Positions 1-7,833 of a stretch of 18,879 nt of DNA are shown here, piece after piece; the stretch's first letter is position 1; each line of letters begins with the position of its first letter. Below the pieces are notes generated by a model. The model saw nothing but the letters and a program-made list of their open reading frames with translations, searched no databases and was not told the origin of the DNA. Source of the DNA: Oscillospiraceae bacterium (GTDB lineage Bacteria; Bacillota; Clostridia; Oscillospirales; Oscillospiraceae); assembly GCA_017936205.1 (NCBI GenBank), contig JAGBGB010000285.1:1-18879 (forward strand), in the 5' to 3' direction. Both the position numbers and the translations under genes were made by a program.

Positions 1-402
1 AACACCTTCTGCATCGAAGAGCTCTAAGTGGACACTGACCAGACCAAATTGGGGATGAGTCTCTAAGAATTCCACTTCCTTTTGGAATCGGGTGGGAGGA
101 GCAATATCATCTCCATCCATACGGGCGATGTATTTCCCTCGGGCATGCTGCAGGCAATGATTCAGGGTAAAATTGAGCCCCATGTTCCTCTCGTTCTCTA
201 CCAAAATAACCTTGCCGGGATACCGGGCGACATAGTCCTTGGCAACAGACAGGGTGTTGTCTGTAGAACCGTCATTGCAGAGGATGATCTCAAAGTCCCG
301 GTAGGTTTGATGAAGAAGGGAGTCCATGGCTTCTGCCAGGGTGTCTTGGCAATTATAGATTCCCATGATTACGCTGATCATAGGTGTATTTGTTGTGCTC
401 AT
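1..402 (-). CDS. Glycosyltransferase family 2, N-terminal part (cut by window edge)
   Basis: The minus strand is open from an ATG at 402 to position 1 (134 residues), so only the N-terminal GT-A half is present. Visible motifs are the opening strand SVIMGIYNC (residues 10-18), the nucleotide-binding CNDGSTDNT (about 42-50) and the metal-binding DxD-type RMDGDD (about 93-98), all classic for GT2 inverting transferases that add a sugar from a UDP- or dTDP-sugar to a lipid-linked acceptor on the cytoplasmic face. The start overlaps the stop of the upstream FkbH-like gene by 4 bases (ATGA, 399-402), and a GGGAGGG ribosome site lies just before it, which indicates translational coupling. Its place in the operon points to building the polysaccharide repeat unit. 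Acceptor and donor cannot be told from this fragment. The family call is firm; the linkage is unknown. Confidence 0.93.
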   Translation of the reverse strand, partial: MSTTNTPMISVIMGIYNCQDTLAEAMDSLLHQTYRDFEIILCNDGSTDNTLSVAKDYVARYPGKVILVENERNMGLNFTLNHCLQHARGKYIARMDGDDIAPPTRFQKEVEFLETHPQFGLVSVHLELFDAEGV

Positions 403-2168
403 GACAACCCTCCCTCTACAGTGACGATTTCATGATGGAGAAGGTCTTCGGTGAAGGCGTAGGCAATATCCTTGTCTGTATCCTTCTGCGTTTGGAAACC
501 GATCTCTCCAAGGGTTCTTCTGAGCAGGCTGTTCTTCTTGGTCTTCTGCACTGTGAAAGATCCGGACGTGCAGTGTTCTATGGAAAGGAGATAGGAGAAC
601 AGTGCGCTTTCTACGAACTTTCCTGCTACACGGCAGGACATGGCGAATTCCGTGAAGATCAGAATGTTTCTTTCGACCTTATATTGACCGAAACCCACAA
701 TGCCGTATTCACCGAAGTCGTCGCCACAGGACATGGCAAAGATCTTATGATCGGGGATAGCAATAACAGAGGCAAACTCATCGGGTGTGTATTTCTTACC
801 GGACATATTCAGCTGATTGGTACGTACCACCAGTTCATAGCAACGGAGCTTCTCGGCCTCGGTTTTTGGGGTGAAAATCCTTGCTCGTAAGTGGCACTTT
901 TTCAAAAATTCAATGGTATCCGTATTGTCGGAGCTGCGCAGCAGGTTTCGCTGCTCCTCTGCGCGGTACATTTGACGGCGGTTTTTACTTTCCTCTGTAA
1001 TGGGAACGGAGAATTCCGGAAGGGATAGAAGCTTGTCCGTTTCAGCTGCATCGTAGACACGAACCTGAGGAAGGGCAGAGCGCACCTGCTCCCGTTCAAA
1101 GATGGAATCATCTATGAGAGCCAGACTGTCAATGCCGATATTCAAACACTTGGCAATGTCCTTCATGGAGCTGCTTTTTGCGTTCCAGTGGATCTGGGGA
1201 TAGAGGAAATACTCTGCCACTGCCAGTCGTTCCAAAACGGGATAAGCATTGTCATAGTCGTTTTTGCTTGCCACAGACTGGATAATTCCTCGCGCATCTA
1301 AAGCCTTAATCAGCGCTATGACGCCGTCCTTGAGCTTTAGGGTCTTAGGATCATCGGTTTCGATCAGAATGCCATCCCAAAGAGTGCCGTCTAAATCCCA
1401 AACCAGACATTTTACCGTAGGAGCAGGCTGCTGCGCAGCAATGGCTTCACCTTGTACGAAGTCACACCACAGGATGTCCAGCTCTGCATCCAGATCGTTC
1501 TCAGGGTACAGCTTGATCCTGCGGTCAGCAATGCTGCATTCAGGGCTGAGGGTAGTGATAGTGTGCATATTTTCTCCCGGCTCAATAGGAAGGGAGGTTT
1601 TATATACCGGGGTATGGTCATCATAGACCTCTAAAACCAGTCGGAAGGGAGCCGGGTGATGGCTGTAGCCGTGGAACAGAAACGCATCGGCATGGAAGTC
1701 CGGGCTGCTAAGCTTACGGAGCTTCCGACGACGGAGAAATTCAACAGTACGAATGCCGTTCCAACGGAGAGATAGAGGCAGACTGGAATCTACTAACTTT
1801 TTCAGCCGTTTCCCCTGCTTTTCTGTTTTGGAAAACAGGGAGGCATAGTGCTCTTCCTTCAACATTGTGGGGAAGAGAAGGGTCATCATGTTTCCCCATT
1901 TGCGAAATTTTACCCGAACTCCTTGCCCACAGCAGGCTTTTTCCTGAGGGAAGGTGAGAAGACCATTTTCAAACCGCTTGCAGCGACCATCTCTGCGGGC
2001 TGCATAGTGCAAACAATTGCCGAAGCAGGCAGGGGCAGCACATTCCAAACAATGTTCCTCCCACATGGTGGGACGAACAGCGGTAATATGGAAGCTGTCA
2101 CGGATATTCAGTTGAAAGTCCGGAATGGGTTTTTGCCCCGTGGGATCGGCGTAATAAAACTGATACAT
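399..2168 (-). CDS. FkbH-like HAD-IIIC protein with cysteine-rich N-terminal module
   Basis: 589 residues. Residues 253-390 are a HAD domain with motif I DLDGTLWDG (D258, D260), motif II VASKND (299-304) and motif IV LIDDS (D353, D354). Residues 420-575 are the GNAT-like half typical of FkbH: RTNQLNMSG (449-457), DDFGEYG (483-489), SCRVAGKFVE (511-520). FkbH proteins take 1,3-bisphosphoglycerate, dephosphorylate it and load glyceryl onto an acyl-carrier protein or related acceptor; shorter relatives sit in polysaccharide loci. Here about 250 extra residues precede the HAD domain. They begin with a cysteine cluster (C40, C43, C48, C52, C63; spacing CX2CX4CX3CX10C) that could bind Fe-S or zinc, followed by a beta-rich stretch (about 130-240). 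No ACP gene is visible. The start is supported by GAGGAAA 7 bases upstream. It lies 176 nt downstream of the deacetylase gene and overlaps the GT2 gene by 4 nt. The family is clear; the acyl group and acceptor are unknown. Confidence 0.85.
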   Translation of the reverse strand: MYQFYYADPTGQKPIPDFQLNIRDSFHITAVRPTMWEEHCLECAAPACFGNCLHYAARRDGRCKRFENGLLTFPQEKACCGQGVRVKFRKWGNMMTLLFPTMLKEEHYASLFSKTEKQGKRLKKLVDSSLPLSLRWNGIRTVEFLRRRKLRKLSSPDFHADAFLFHGYSHHPAPFRLVLEVYDDHTPVYKTSLPIEPGENMHTITTLSPECSIADRRIKLYPENDLDAELDILWCDFVQGEAIAAQQPAPTVKCLVWDLDGTLWDGILIETDDPKTLKLKDGVIALIKALDARGIIQSVASKNDYDNAYPVLERLAVAEYFLYPQIHWNAKSSSMKDIAKCLNIGIDSLALIDDSIFEREQVRSALPQVRVYDAAETDKLLSLPEFSVPITEESKNRRQMYRAEEQRNLLRSSDNTDTIEFLKKCHLRARIFTPKTEAEKLRCYELVVRTNQLNMSGKKYTPDEFASVIAIPDHKIFAMSCGDDFGEYGIVGFGQYKVERNILIFTEFAMSCRVAGKFVESALFSYLLSIEHCTSGSFTVQKTKKNSLLRRTLGEIGFQTQKDTDKDIAYAFTEDLLHHEIVTVEGGLS

Positions 2169-2215
2169 AGTATTTCCTCAAAAAACGCATAGTGTTCTAT
2201 ACAACAATGTGGGGG

Positions 2216-2311
2216 CAGATTGTATCCGCCTGTAAAGTTGTTATTTTGCGGGAATTTTCATATAAACCATAACATTTGCCGTATAGATGGTGCAAGGGCG
2301 GATACTGTCTG
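2216..2311. repeat. Imperfect 15-bp inverted repeat in the 176-nt intra-operon gap
   Basis: Arms at 2216-2230 (CAGATTGTATCCGCC) and 2297-2311 (GGCGGATACTGTCTG) are complementary at 13 of 15 positions, including a perfect 9-bp core (GTATCCGCC/GGCGGATAC), separated by a 66-nt AT-rich loop. This is the only long gap (2169-2344) in an operon whose other junctions range from a 4-nt overlap to a 22-nt gap. The transcript could fold into a long-loop stem ahead of the FkbH-like gene, or this may be the remnant of a short mobile palindromic repeat. I see no convincing sigma-A promoter and no T-rich terminator in the gap. Confidence 0.5.
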
Positions 2312-2344
2312 CTCCTGCAATAGGGGAAAACGGAGCTGCATGCC

Positions 2345-3289
2345 TCATGGATGTAGGACCTCTTGGGCGAGCTCGCCCATGTTCAGGCTCCGCATACCGT
2401 ATTTGTCTCGGAGAGTTTCATAATAGGAGAAAATATCCTCTAACTGGCGAAGGTGATAATCTGTATTCACGCCTACATTATGGGGGTGCCACCATAGGTG
2501 GAAACACAGGTTATGCTTGGCGGCATAGAGCATCTGCTTCTTGATCCGCCGGATCTTCAGAGGCTCCAGGAAGCCAATAAAACGAGGCTTATACATACGG
2601 GAGCCTACGATATTTATAATGCCCTCCTCGTTTTTAGGCGTGAAGCAGGCGTGACCGGTTAGAGGGAGGTACACATCTGCCAGCCGAAGGGCGCGCATAA
2701 GAGGACGGAATTTGACCTTTTCGTGGATCCAGTCGTTTTCTTCGTCTCGGTAGGAAGTAAAGCCCAACTCCCGAAGAACTTGAATGTAAGCAGGCTCAGA
2801 CTGATTCCTGGGCAGAACAACACTCCGCAGCAGGAAGCCCTTGTCAGCGCCAATGGCCTTGGAGGCTTCCATATCCAGACGGAACTGTTCAGTGGTCTGA
2901 CCGGCCTCCCGACAGTAATAGTGGCAGAAGGTATGACTGCCAAGCTCCTGACCGGGTACTTCTGCGATCATGAGAGGGAGCTCCGGTGCGAAAAACAGGG
3001 GATCCCCTTCCGGCAGAGAGGAAAGGAAGCGATAGGGGGAAAGAGCTTCATTTTTGTAGGTGGGAAGCTCTGTAGGGATATAGGGTCTTAGCTCTTTGGG
3101 GGAGCCGGCAAAGAGCAGTCCCACTGTGGCCCATGTAGCGTGAAGACCATGCTTTCGGAAAAGCTCCAGCAATTTGGGAACGGCAATACGGGCTCCCAGA
3201 ATATGGTCCCCATAGCTCTCTGCCGTGCAGTGATCATGGGAGCCCCATAACAATTCGAAGTCCAGGGAAAGGAGGAGGGTTCCGGCCAT
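2345..3289 (-). CDS. NodB-type polysaccharide deacetylase, cytoplasmic
   Basis: 314 residues with the carbohydrate esterase 4/NodB pattern. The N-terminal strand SLDFELLWG has D10 as the likely catalytic base; the usual second metal Asp position is shifted or replaced (DFE, E12), as in the PgdA-like DFE subgroup. The metal HX3H motif is SHTFCH (H119, H123). The late motif HLWWHPHNVG (about 264-273) supplies another active-site His. The family removes N-acetyl (sometimes other acyl) groups from amino sugars using a divalent metal. There is no signal peptide or membrane segment, so it probably acts inside the cell on a lipid-linked or nucleotide-linked HexNAc, not on mature peptidoglycan. AAGGAG lies 9 nt before the ATG, and the gene starts 12 nt after the EpsG-like gene. 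Its position within the operon argues for tailoring a repeat-unit sugar. Substrate is inferred. Confidence 0.85.
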   Translation of the reverse strand: MAGTLLLSLDFELLWGSHDHCTAESYGDHILGARIAVPKLLELFRKHGLHATWATVGLLFAGSPKELRPYIPTELPTYKNEALSPYRFLSSLPEGDPLFFAPELPLMIAEVPGQELGSHTFCHYYCREAGQTTEQFRLDMEASKAIGADKGFLLRSVVLPRNQSEPAYIQVLRELGFTSYRDEENDWIHEKVKFRPLMRALRLADVYLPLTGHACFTPKNEEGIINIVGSRMYKPRFIGFLEPLKIRRIKKQMLYAAKHNLCFHLWWHPHNVGVNTDYHLRQLEDIFSYYETLRDKYGMRSLNMGELAQEVLHP

Positions 3290-3301
3290 AGTGGATTCTC
3301 C

Positions 3302-4390
3302 TTACATATAAGAATAACAATAGAACAGGAAGTAGATAAGACACATGGAAGCTGTTACAAAGAGCCGGGAGCTCTTTTGGAAACAGTGGCGCAGCTCCCA
3401 AGGCAGGAGAATGTAATTATACAGACTCATATAAATAGGAAGACGGCCGATAAAAATACCGCTGGTAAACATAGACACCACATAGACAGCGGTGGATATG
3501 ATGGACATATTTACGCAGATGTTGATCAAGGTGTTATCGGAGTCTTGAATGGTGCGCTTATAGATAAGGGCAATGACGGTGGGAACTGCGTAAATCAGAA
3601 CACGGAGGGTGTTGGTGCCGTCGTCTTTACCTTCTGTCCAGTCGGTAACAACATTTTCGTACTGGGTCTCTTGCAGCATGCTATCCAGTAGGGAGGTGAA
3701 CTCGCCTACGAAGGCAACCGCCAGAACGGTTCCCAGTATAATGAGCAAGGTTTTCTTATTCCATGCTTTGCCCTGCACGATAAAGGTAACAGGGAGTAGC
3801 AGCAGGGCTGTTTTGTGCATAAGGGAGCCTAGCAGAATGAGCAAGATGGCAGGGATGTATTTTTTCTTTACAATGAAGGGCAGCGCGGTAAAACAGATGG
3901 TGGCGGCTAAGAACTGTCGCATTCCGTTAAACATCCATACGATATAGTCTGTAGAAGCAACAAACAAAAAAATACTGATCCAGAGATTGCGGGAATACTT
4001 TCGATAGATGAAGCCCAAGCAAAGCAGTTGGAAAGCGGCGATGATAAGGAAATAAGTGCGGGGGTTCTCAGTGATCAAACACTTGATTACTGCTGCAGAA
4101 CCGTAAAAGAACTGATCCTTGGAATAGGTATTGGCAAAGGCCACCACACCGGACAAGCTGCTCGGCGCATCTAGATACATAGTCTTGTATGCATAGGTAT
4201 CTCCAAAACCGAAGCTTCGGGTTCCGCACCAATAGATTAGGGGAGCCAGAAAAAGCAGCAGTGCAGGAATGCTCCACCGTTCGCGTCGATTACCCAATAC
4301 ATCAATGTGTCGCCGGGTGGATAGCTTGGAGACCAGCAGACCGCCGATGCATACCCATAATATGTACTTTAATGCGATATCTAAGGTCAT
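3302..4390 (-). CDS. epsG: EpsG/Wzy-like polysaccharide polymerase
   Basis: 362 residues with roughly nine to ten hydrophobic membrane segments (for example 9-22, 40-55, 113-128, 137-152, 160-174, 179-201, 213-230, 263-277, 288-310, 345-362). EpsG-family signatures are present: GFGDTYAY (61-68) in the first extracytoplasmic loop, NGMRQF (155-160) and MHKTALLLLP (191-200) at membrane boundaries, and a late GRLP (315-318). The family is thought to polymerise lipid-linked repeat units at the outer face of the membrane, like Wzy. The start has TAGGAG upstream and lies 22 nt after the epimerase gene. The call rests on topology and these short motifs; sequence drifts fast in this class, so polymerase activity is inferred from family and operon context. 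Confidence 0.82.
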   Translation of the reverse strand: MTLDIALKYILWVCIGGLLVSKLSTRRHIDVLGNRRERWSIPALLLFLAPLIYWCGTRSFGFGDTYAYKTMYLDAPSSLSGVVAFANTYSKDQFFYGSAAVIKCLITENPRTYFLIIAAFQLLCLGFIYRKYSRNLWISIFLFVASTDYIVWMFNGMRQFLAATICFTALPFIVKKKYIPAILLILLGSLMHKTALLLLPVTFIVQGKAWNKKTLLIILGTVLAVAFVGEFTSLLDSMLQETQYENVVTDWTEGKDDGTNTLRVLIYAVPTVIALIYKRTIQDSDNTLINICVNMSIISTAVYVVSMFTSGIFIGRLPIYMSLYNYILLPWELRHCFQKSSRLFVTASMCLIYFLFYCYSYM

Positions 4391-4412
4391 AATGATCTCC
4401 TAAACAATGTAA

Positions 4413-5387
4413 TTATAGATTCTCCTGATACCAGGCAATGGCGGCTTGGATACCTCTTTGGAAATCCCAGTCTGGGTCATAGCCCAACAATCTGCGAGCT
4501 TTGGAAATATCCGCATTGGAATGTTTGATGTCTCCGGGACGGTCGGGACCGAAGTGAGGTTCTACGCTGACACCCAGAGCCTTAGTCAGGCCATAGTAAA
4601 TATCCAGCAGATACTCTCTGCCGCCATAGGCGATGTTGTAGGCTTGACCTGAAGCTTCAGCAGGGGCAAGGCAAGCCTTTAAATTTGCTTCGATAACATT
4701 CTCAATATAGGTAAAATCACGGCTCTGCTGTCCGTCCCCGTTGATGGTGGGAACTTCGTTGTGCATAAGCTGCTTGATAAACTTGGGGATCACTGCGGCA
4801 TAGGCTCCGTTGGGATCCTGCCGTCTGCCGAATACATTAAAATACCGCAGACCGATGGTTTCTAAGCCATAGTGACGGGTATACTGCTTGGCACATTCCT
4901 CGTTTACATGCTTGCTTACAGCATAGGGGGAGAGCAGGTTGCCCTCGCGGCCTTCTGCTTTAGGGAGCTTAGGCTCATCTCCGTATACGGAACTGGAGGA
5001 AGCGTAGACGAAACGCTTGACACCATTCTGACGGGCAGCTTCCAGCATGTTCATGGTGCCGATCATGTTGTTATGAGCATAGAACAGGGGCATTTCAATA
5101 CTTCTGGGCACACTGCCCCAGGCTGCCTGATGCAGTACATAATCTGCACCCTTACAGGCCTCCATGCAGGTATCCAGATCCTTGATATCTCCCTTAAGGA
5201 ACTCGTAATTGGGGTAATGGATAAAAAGGTCGATATTTGCCTGCTTTCCGGTAGATAGGTCATCCAGACAGCGGACACGGCAACCCATGTTCAGGATGGC
5301 TTCGCAGAGGTTGGAGCCGATAAAGCCTGCACCGCCGGTGACAAGGAATAGGCTGTCCTTAGGAAAAGAAAGATTAGAGTATCCCAT
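4413..5387 (-). CDS. wbpP: UDP-N-acetylglucosamine 4-epimerase (WbpP/TviC type)
   Basis: 324 residues, an extended short-chain dehydrogenase. NAD-binding TGGAGFIG is at 17-24, the active-site Ser stretch YASSSSVYGD at 128-137, and the catalytic YX3K is Y155/K159 in SPYAVSK. The stretches QAAWGSVPRSI (about 87-97), RYFNVFGRRQDPNGAYAAVI and SRDFTYIENV closely match what I recall of Pseudomonas WbpP and Salmonella TviC, which interconvert UDP-GlcNAc and UDP-GalNAc (and their uronates). GGAGG lies 7 nt before the ATG, inside the end of the dehydrogenase gene, and only 1 nt separates the two genes. Paired with the adjacent dehydrogenase it should supply UDP-GalNAc or UDP-GalNAcA in the cytoplasm. 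Plain UDP-glucose 4-epimerase (GalE) is less likely given the SVPRSI and FGRRQDPNGAYAAVIP stretches. Confidence 0.9.
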   Translation of the reverse strand: MGYSNLSFPKDSLFLVTGGAGFIGSNLCEAILNMGCRVRCLDDLSTGKQANIDLFIHYPNYEFLKGDIKDLDTCMEACKGADYVLHQAAWGSVPRSIEMPLFYAHNNMIGTMNMLEAARQNGVKRFVYASSSSVYGDEPKLPKAEGREGNLLSPYAVSKHVNEECAKQYTRHYGLETIGLRYFNVFGRRQDPNGAYAAVIPKFIKQLMHNEVPTINGDGQQSRDFTYIENVIEANLKACLAPAEASGQAYNIAYGGREYLLDIYYGLTKALGVSVEPHFGPDRPGDIKHSNADISKARRLLGYDPDWDFQRGIQAAIAWYQENL

Positions 5388-5388
5388 A

Positions 5389-6702
5389 TTACAGCCTCCA
5401 GTAGAGGTAGCCGGCCTTCAGGTAGTCTTCCTTGCACAGCAGACCCTTCAGATCCAGCAGAACTCTGGTGCTGTCGGGACGGTACAGAGCACCAATGGTC
5501 TCAGGGCTCAGGGAACGGAATTCCTCATGAGCAACGGCAAGAACGACGGCATCCATGTCGTGGAGGCTGTCAATGTCTACGAATTCAATGCCGTACAGCC
5601 GCTGCGCTTCCTGCGCATCAGCAGCAGGATCAGCAATCTGGGCAGTAATGCCGTATTCCTGCAGCTCGCGGTAAATGTCAATGATCTTGGTGTTTCGGGT
5701 ATCGGGGCAGTTCTCCTTGAAGGTAAAGCCTAAAATGGCAACACGGGCATTCTTTACGGGCACATCTGCCTGGATCAGCTTCTTGACCAGGTTCTCGGCG
5801 CAGTACTTTCCCATATCGTCGTTGATCCGACGACCTGCCAGAATGATCTGGCTGTGATAGCCTAACTGCTCTGCCTTGTAGGTTAGATAATAGGGATCCA
5901 CACCGATGCAGTGACCGCCTACCAGACCGGGCTGGAACTTCAGGAAGTTCCACTTGGTTCCTGCTGCCTCTAATACGGCCTTAGTATCAATGTCCATTTT
6001 GTTGAAGATAATGGACAATTCGTTCATGAAGGCGATGTTAATGTCCCGCTGGCTGTTTTCGATGACCTTGGCAGCTTCTGCGACCTTGATGCTTTCGGCA
6101 CGGTGGACACCTGCCTCAACCACCAGCTCATAGACCTTGGCGACCTCGTCCAGAGTTTCCGCATCCATGCCGGAAACGATCTTGGTAATGGTTTCCAGAC
6201 GGTGAACCTTGTCACCGGGGTTGATTCGCTCGGGGGAGTAACCTACCTTAAAGTCTACACCGCACTTCATGCCGGATTCTTTTTCCAGAATGGGAACACA
6301 GATATCCTCGGTCACGCCGGGGTAGACGGTGGATTCGAAAACGACGATGCTGCCCTTGGGCATATTGCGACCTACGAAACGGCTGGCACCTTCAACAGGG
6401 CTCAGATCCGGGGTGTGATCATCGTTGACAGGGGTGGGGACAGCTACAATGAAGAATTTTGCTTCCTTCAGTCGGGCTTCATCTGCAGTAAAGTCAACAC
6501 TGCAGGCAGCAATGGCTTCATTTCCAACCTCGTTGGTGGGGTCGATACCATTACGATACAGATCGATCTTAGCCTGATTTAAGTCGAAGCCAATTACATC
6601 AACCTTCTTGGAGAAGGCAACGGCAATGGGCATTCCTACATAGCCCAGACCTACGAGAGCCAGCTTCTCTTCACGGGCGATCAGCTTGTTGTATATCTCC
6701 AT
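5389..6702 (-). CDS. wbpO: UDP-N-acetylhexosamine 6-dehydrogenase (WbpO/TviB type)
   Basis: 437 residues, the usual length of the UDP-glucose/GDP-mannose dehydrogenase family. NAD site GLGYVGMP is at 18-25, then ESTVYPGVTED (123-133), GYSPERINPGD (154-164), AEAAKVIENSQRD (208-220, with the catalytic-loop Lys and Asn) and the thiohemiacetal cysteine C265 in GGHCIGVDPYYL. TKWNFLKFQPGLVGGHC and NPGDKVH resemble the WbpO/TviB subgroup that oxidises UDP-GalNAc or UDP-GlcNAc C6 to the uronate with two NAD+, more than UDP-glucose dehydrogenase. It is read 3 nt after the GT4 gene with AAGGAG ahead of its ATG, and 1 nt before the epimerase, matching the TviB-TviC pairing known from Vi antigen. The expected product is UDP-GalNAcA or UDP-GlcNAcA for polymer assembly. 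Precise substrate is inferred from motif likeness. Confidence 0.9.
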   Translation of the reverse strand: MEIYNKLIAREEKLALVGLGYVGMPIAVAFSKKVDVIGFDLNQAKIDLYRNGIDPTNEVGNEAIAACSVDFTADEARLKEAKFFIVAVPTPVNDDHTPDLSPVEGASRFVGRNMPKGSIVVFESTVYPGVTEDICVPILEKESGMKCGVDFKVGYSPERINPGDKVHRLETITKIVSGMDAETLDEVAKVYELVVEAGVHRAESIKVAEAAKVIENSQRDINIAFMNELSIIFNKMDIDTKAVLEAAGTKWNFLKFQPGLVGGHCIGVDPYYLTYKAEQLGYHSQIILAGRRINDDMGKYCAENLVKKLIQADVPVKNARVAILGFTFKENCPDTRNTKIIDIYRELQEYGITAQIADPAADAQEAQRLYGIEFVDIDSLHDMDAVVLAVAHEEFRSLSPETIGALYRPDSTRVLLDLKGLLCKEDYLKAGYLYWRL

Positions 6703-6705
6703 ATT

Positions 6706-7833
6706 TCAATGCTCCTTCTGCGTAGGAATTAATTTCATAGTTTCCAAAATTTTCTGGTTAATAATCCGGACATCATAGCGCTCCTGTGCAAGTTTGCGAC
6801 TTTCGCAGCCCATACCCTTACACATAGCGGCATCGGTCATAAGCTGCTCCATAGCATCTACCAGAGCAGGGATGGATTTCACAGGAACCAAAATCCCGTT
6901 CCGTCCCTCGGGGACTGTCTGACGACAGCCCGGGGCATCCGTTGTCAGAATGGGACGACCTGTAGCCATGGCTTCCAGAACGGTTTTAGGTGTGCCCTCG
7001 TGATAGGAGGGAAGTACATAGATACTACACTGCTCCAGATAGGGCTGTACATTCTTCTGCTCACCGAAATACTCGATGCTTCCGTCATCGATGTAGCCCT
7101 GCAGCTCTTCTTTTTGAATAGCAGAGGGATTGGTGTCGAAGGGACCGACCAGCATACAGCGTACCTGAGGATGCCGTTGCTTTAGGATCCGACAGGCTTC
7201 TAAGTATTCCATCACGCCCTTGTCTCGGATCAATCGGGAAATGCAGAGCAAGGCAAACTCTTCGGGCAGGGGTTTCTGAGGGAATTTGTCAAGATTCACA
7301 CCGGAGCCGTTGAGGATCACGGCTCGATCTCCGGAGATAATGCCATGCTTTATAAAAACACCCAAATCATTTTCGTTCTGGAAGAAGGCTTTGGGGGTCT
7401 TCCGCATACCGTACTTGTATTCGGTGACGAGAATTTTTCGTACCAGTCTTGTTTTCAGGTCATCGCTGAGGAAAATGGAGCCAAGACCGGCGATCAGGGG
7501 ATAGAACTCGGTGATCCCGCAGCCGGCGGCTGCCATACCGCCATAAATCACGGTTTTTGCCTGATATGCAAAGATCTTGTCCGGCTTTTCTTCCTTCATA
7601 AGGGTTTTCAGTGCCCGAAGGGTTTGCAGATCCTTTAGAGGGTTCATGCCGTTGCGCTGAACAGGGATGCTGCGATAGCGGATGCCTAAAGCAGCAAATT
7701 TATTTTCCCACAGCTCCTCCGGCTCCTCAGCTACTGCCAGAACCTCATGACCGGCTTGAAGAAAGGATTGCATCATATCGATGCGAAACCAGAATAGAGA
7801 CGTGGTGAAGCTGGATAGCACGAGGATTTTCAT
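6706..7833 (-). CDS. GT4-family (GT-B) glycosyltransferase
   Basis: 375 residues with the two Rossmann-like halves of a GT-B retaining transferase. The N-terminal acceptor half includes a Gly-rich stretch near 113-121 (IAGLGSIF). The C-terminal donor half has LNGSGVNLDKF (174-184), SRLIRDKGV (199-207) and the EX7E motif EGTPKTVLE (E279, E287), followed by PGCRQTVPEGRNG. This layout resembles PglA/WbnH-type enzymes that add the second sugar (often alpha-1,3-HexNAc) to an undecaprenyl-diphospho-sugar. The gene overlaps the sugar-phosphate transferase gene by 4 nt (ATGA at 7830-7833), so the two are translationally coupled, which fits a second-step role right after initiation. No membrane segment is seen; it should act at the inner membrane face. 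Donor and linkage cannot be read from sequence. Confidence 0.9.
   Translation of the reverse strand: MKILVLSSFTTSLFWFRIDMMQSFLQAGHEVLAVAEEPEELWENKFAALGIRYRSIPVQRNGMNPLKDLQTLRALKTLMKEEKPDKIFAYQAKTVIYGGMAAAGCGITEFYPLIAGLGSIFLSDDLKTRLVRKILVTEYKYGMRKTPKAFFQNENDLGVFIKHGIISGDRAVILNGSGVNLDKFPQKPLPEEFALLCISRLIRDKGVMEYLEACRILKQRHPQVRCMLVGPFDTNPSAIQKEELQGYIDDGSIEYFGEQKNVQPYLEQCSIYVLPSYHEGTPKTVLEAMATGRPILTTDAPGCRQTVPEGRNGILVPVKSIPALVDAMEQLMTDAAMCKGMGCESRKLAQERYDVRIINQKILETMKLIPTQKEH

Noticed and set aside
82..435. 117-codon plus-strand frame at the left edge
   Set aside because: Overlaps the GT2 gene on the other strand, which has unmistakable GT-A motifs and an operon-coupled start.
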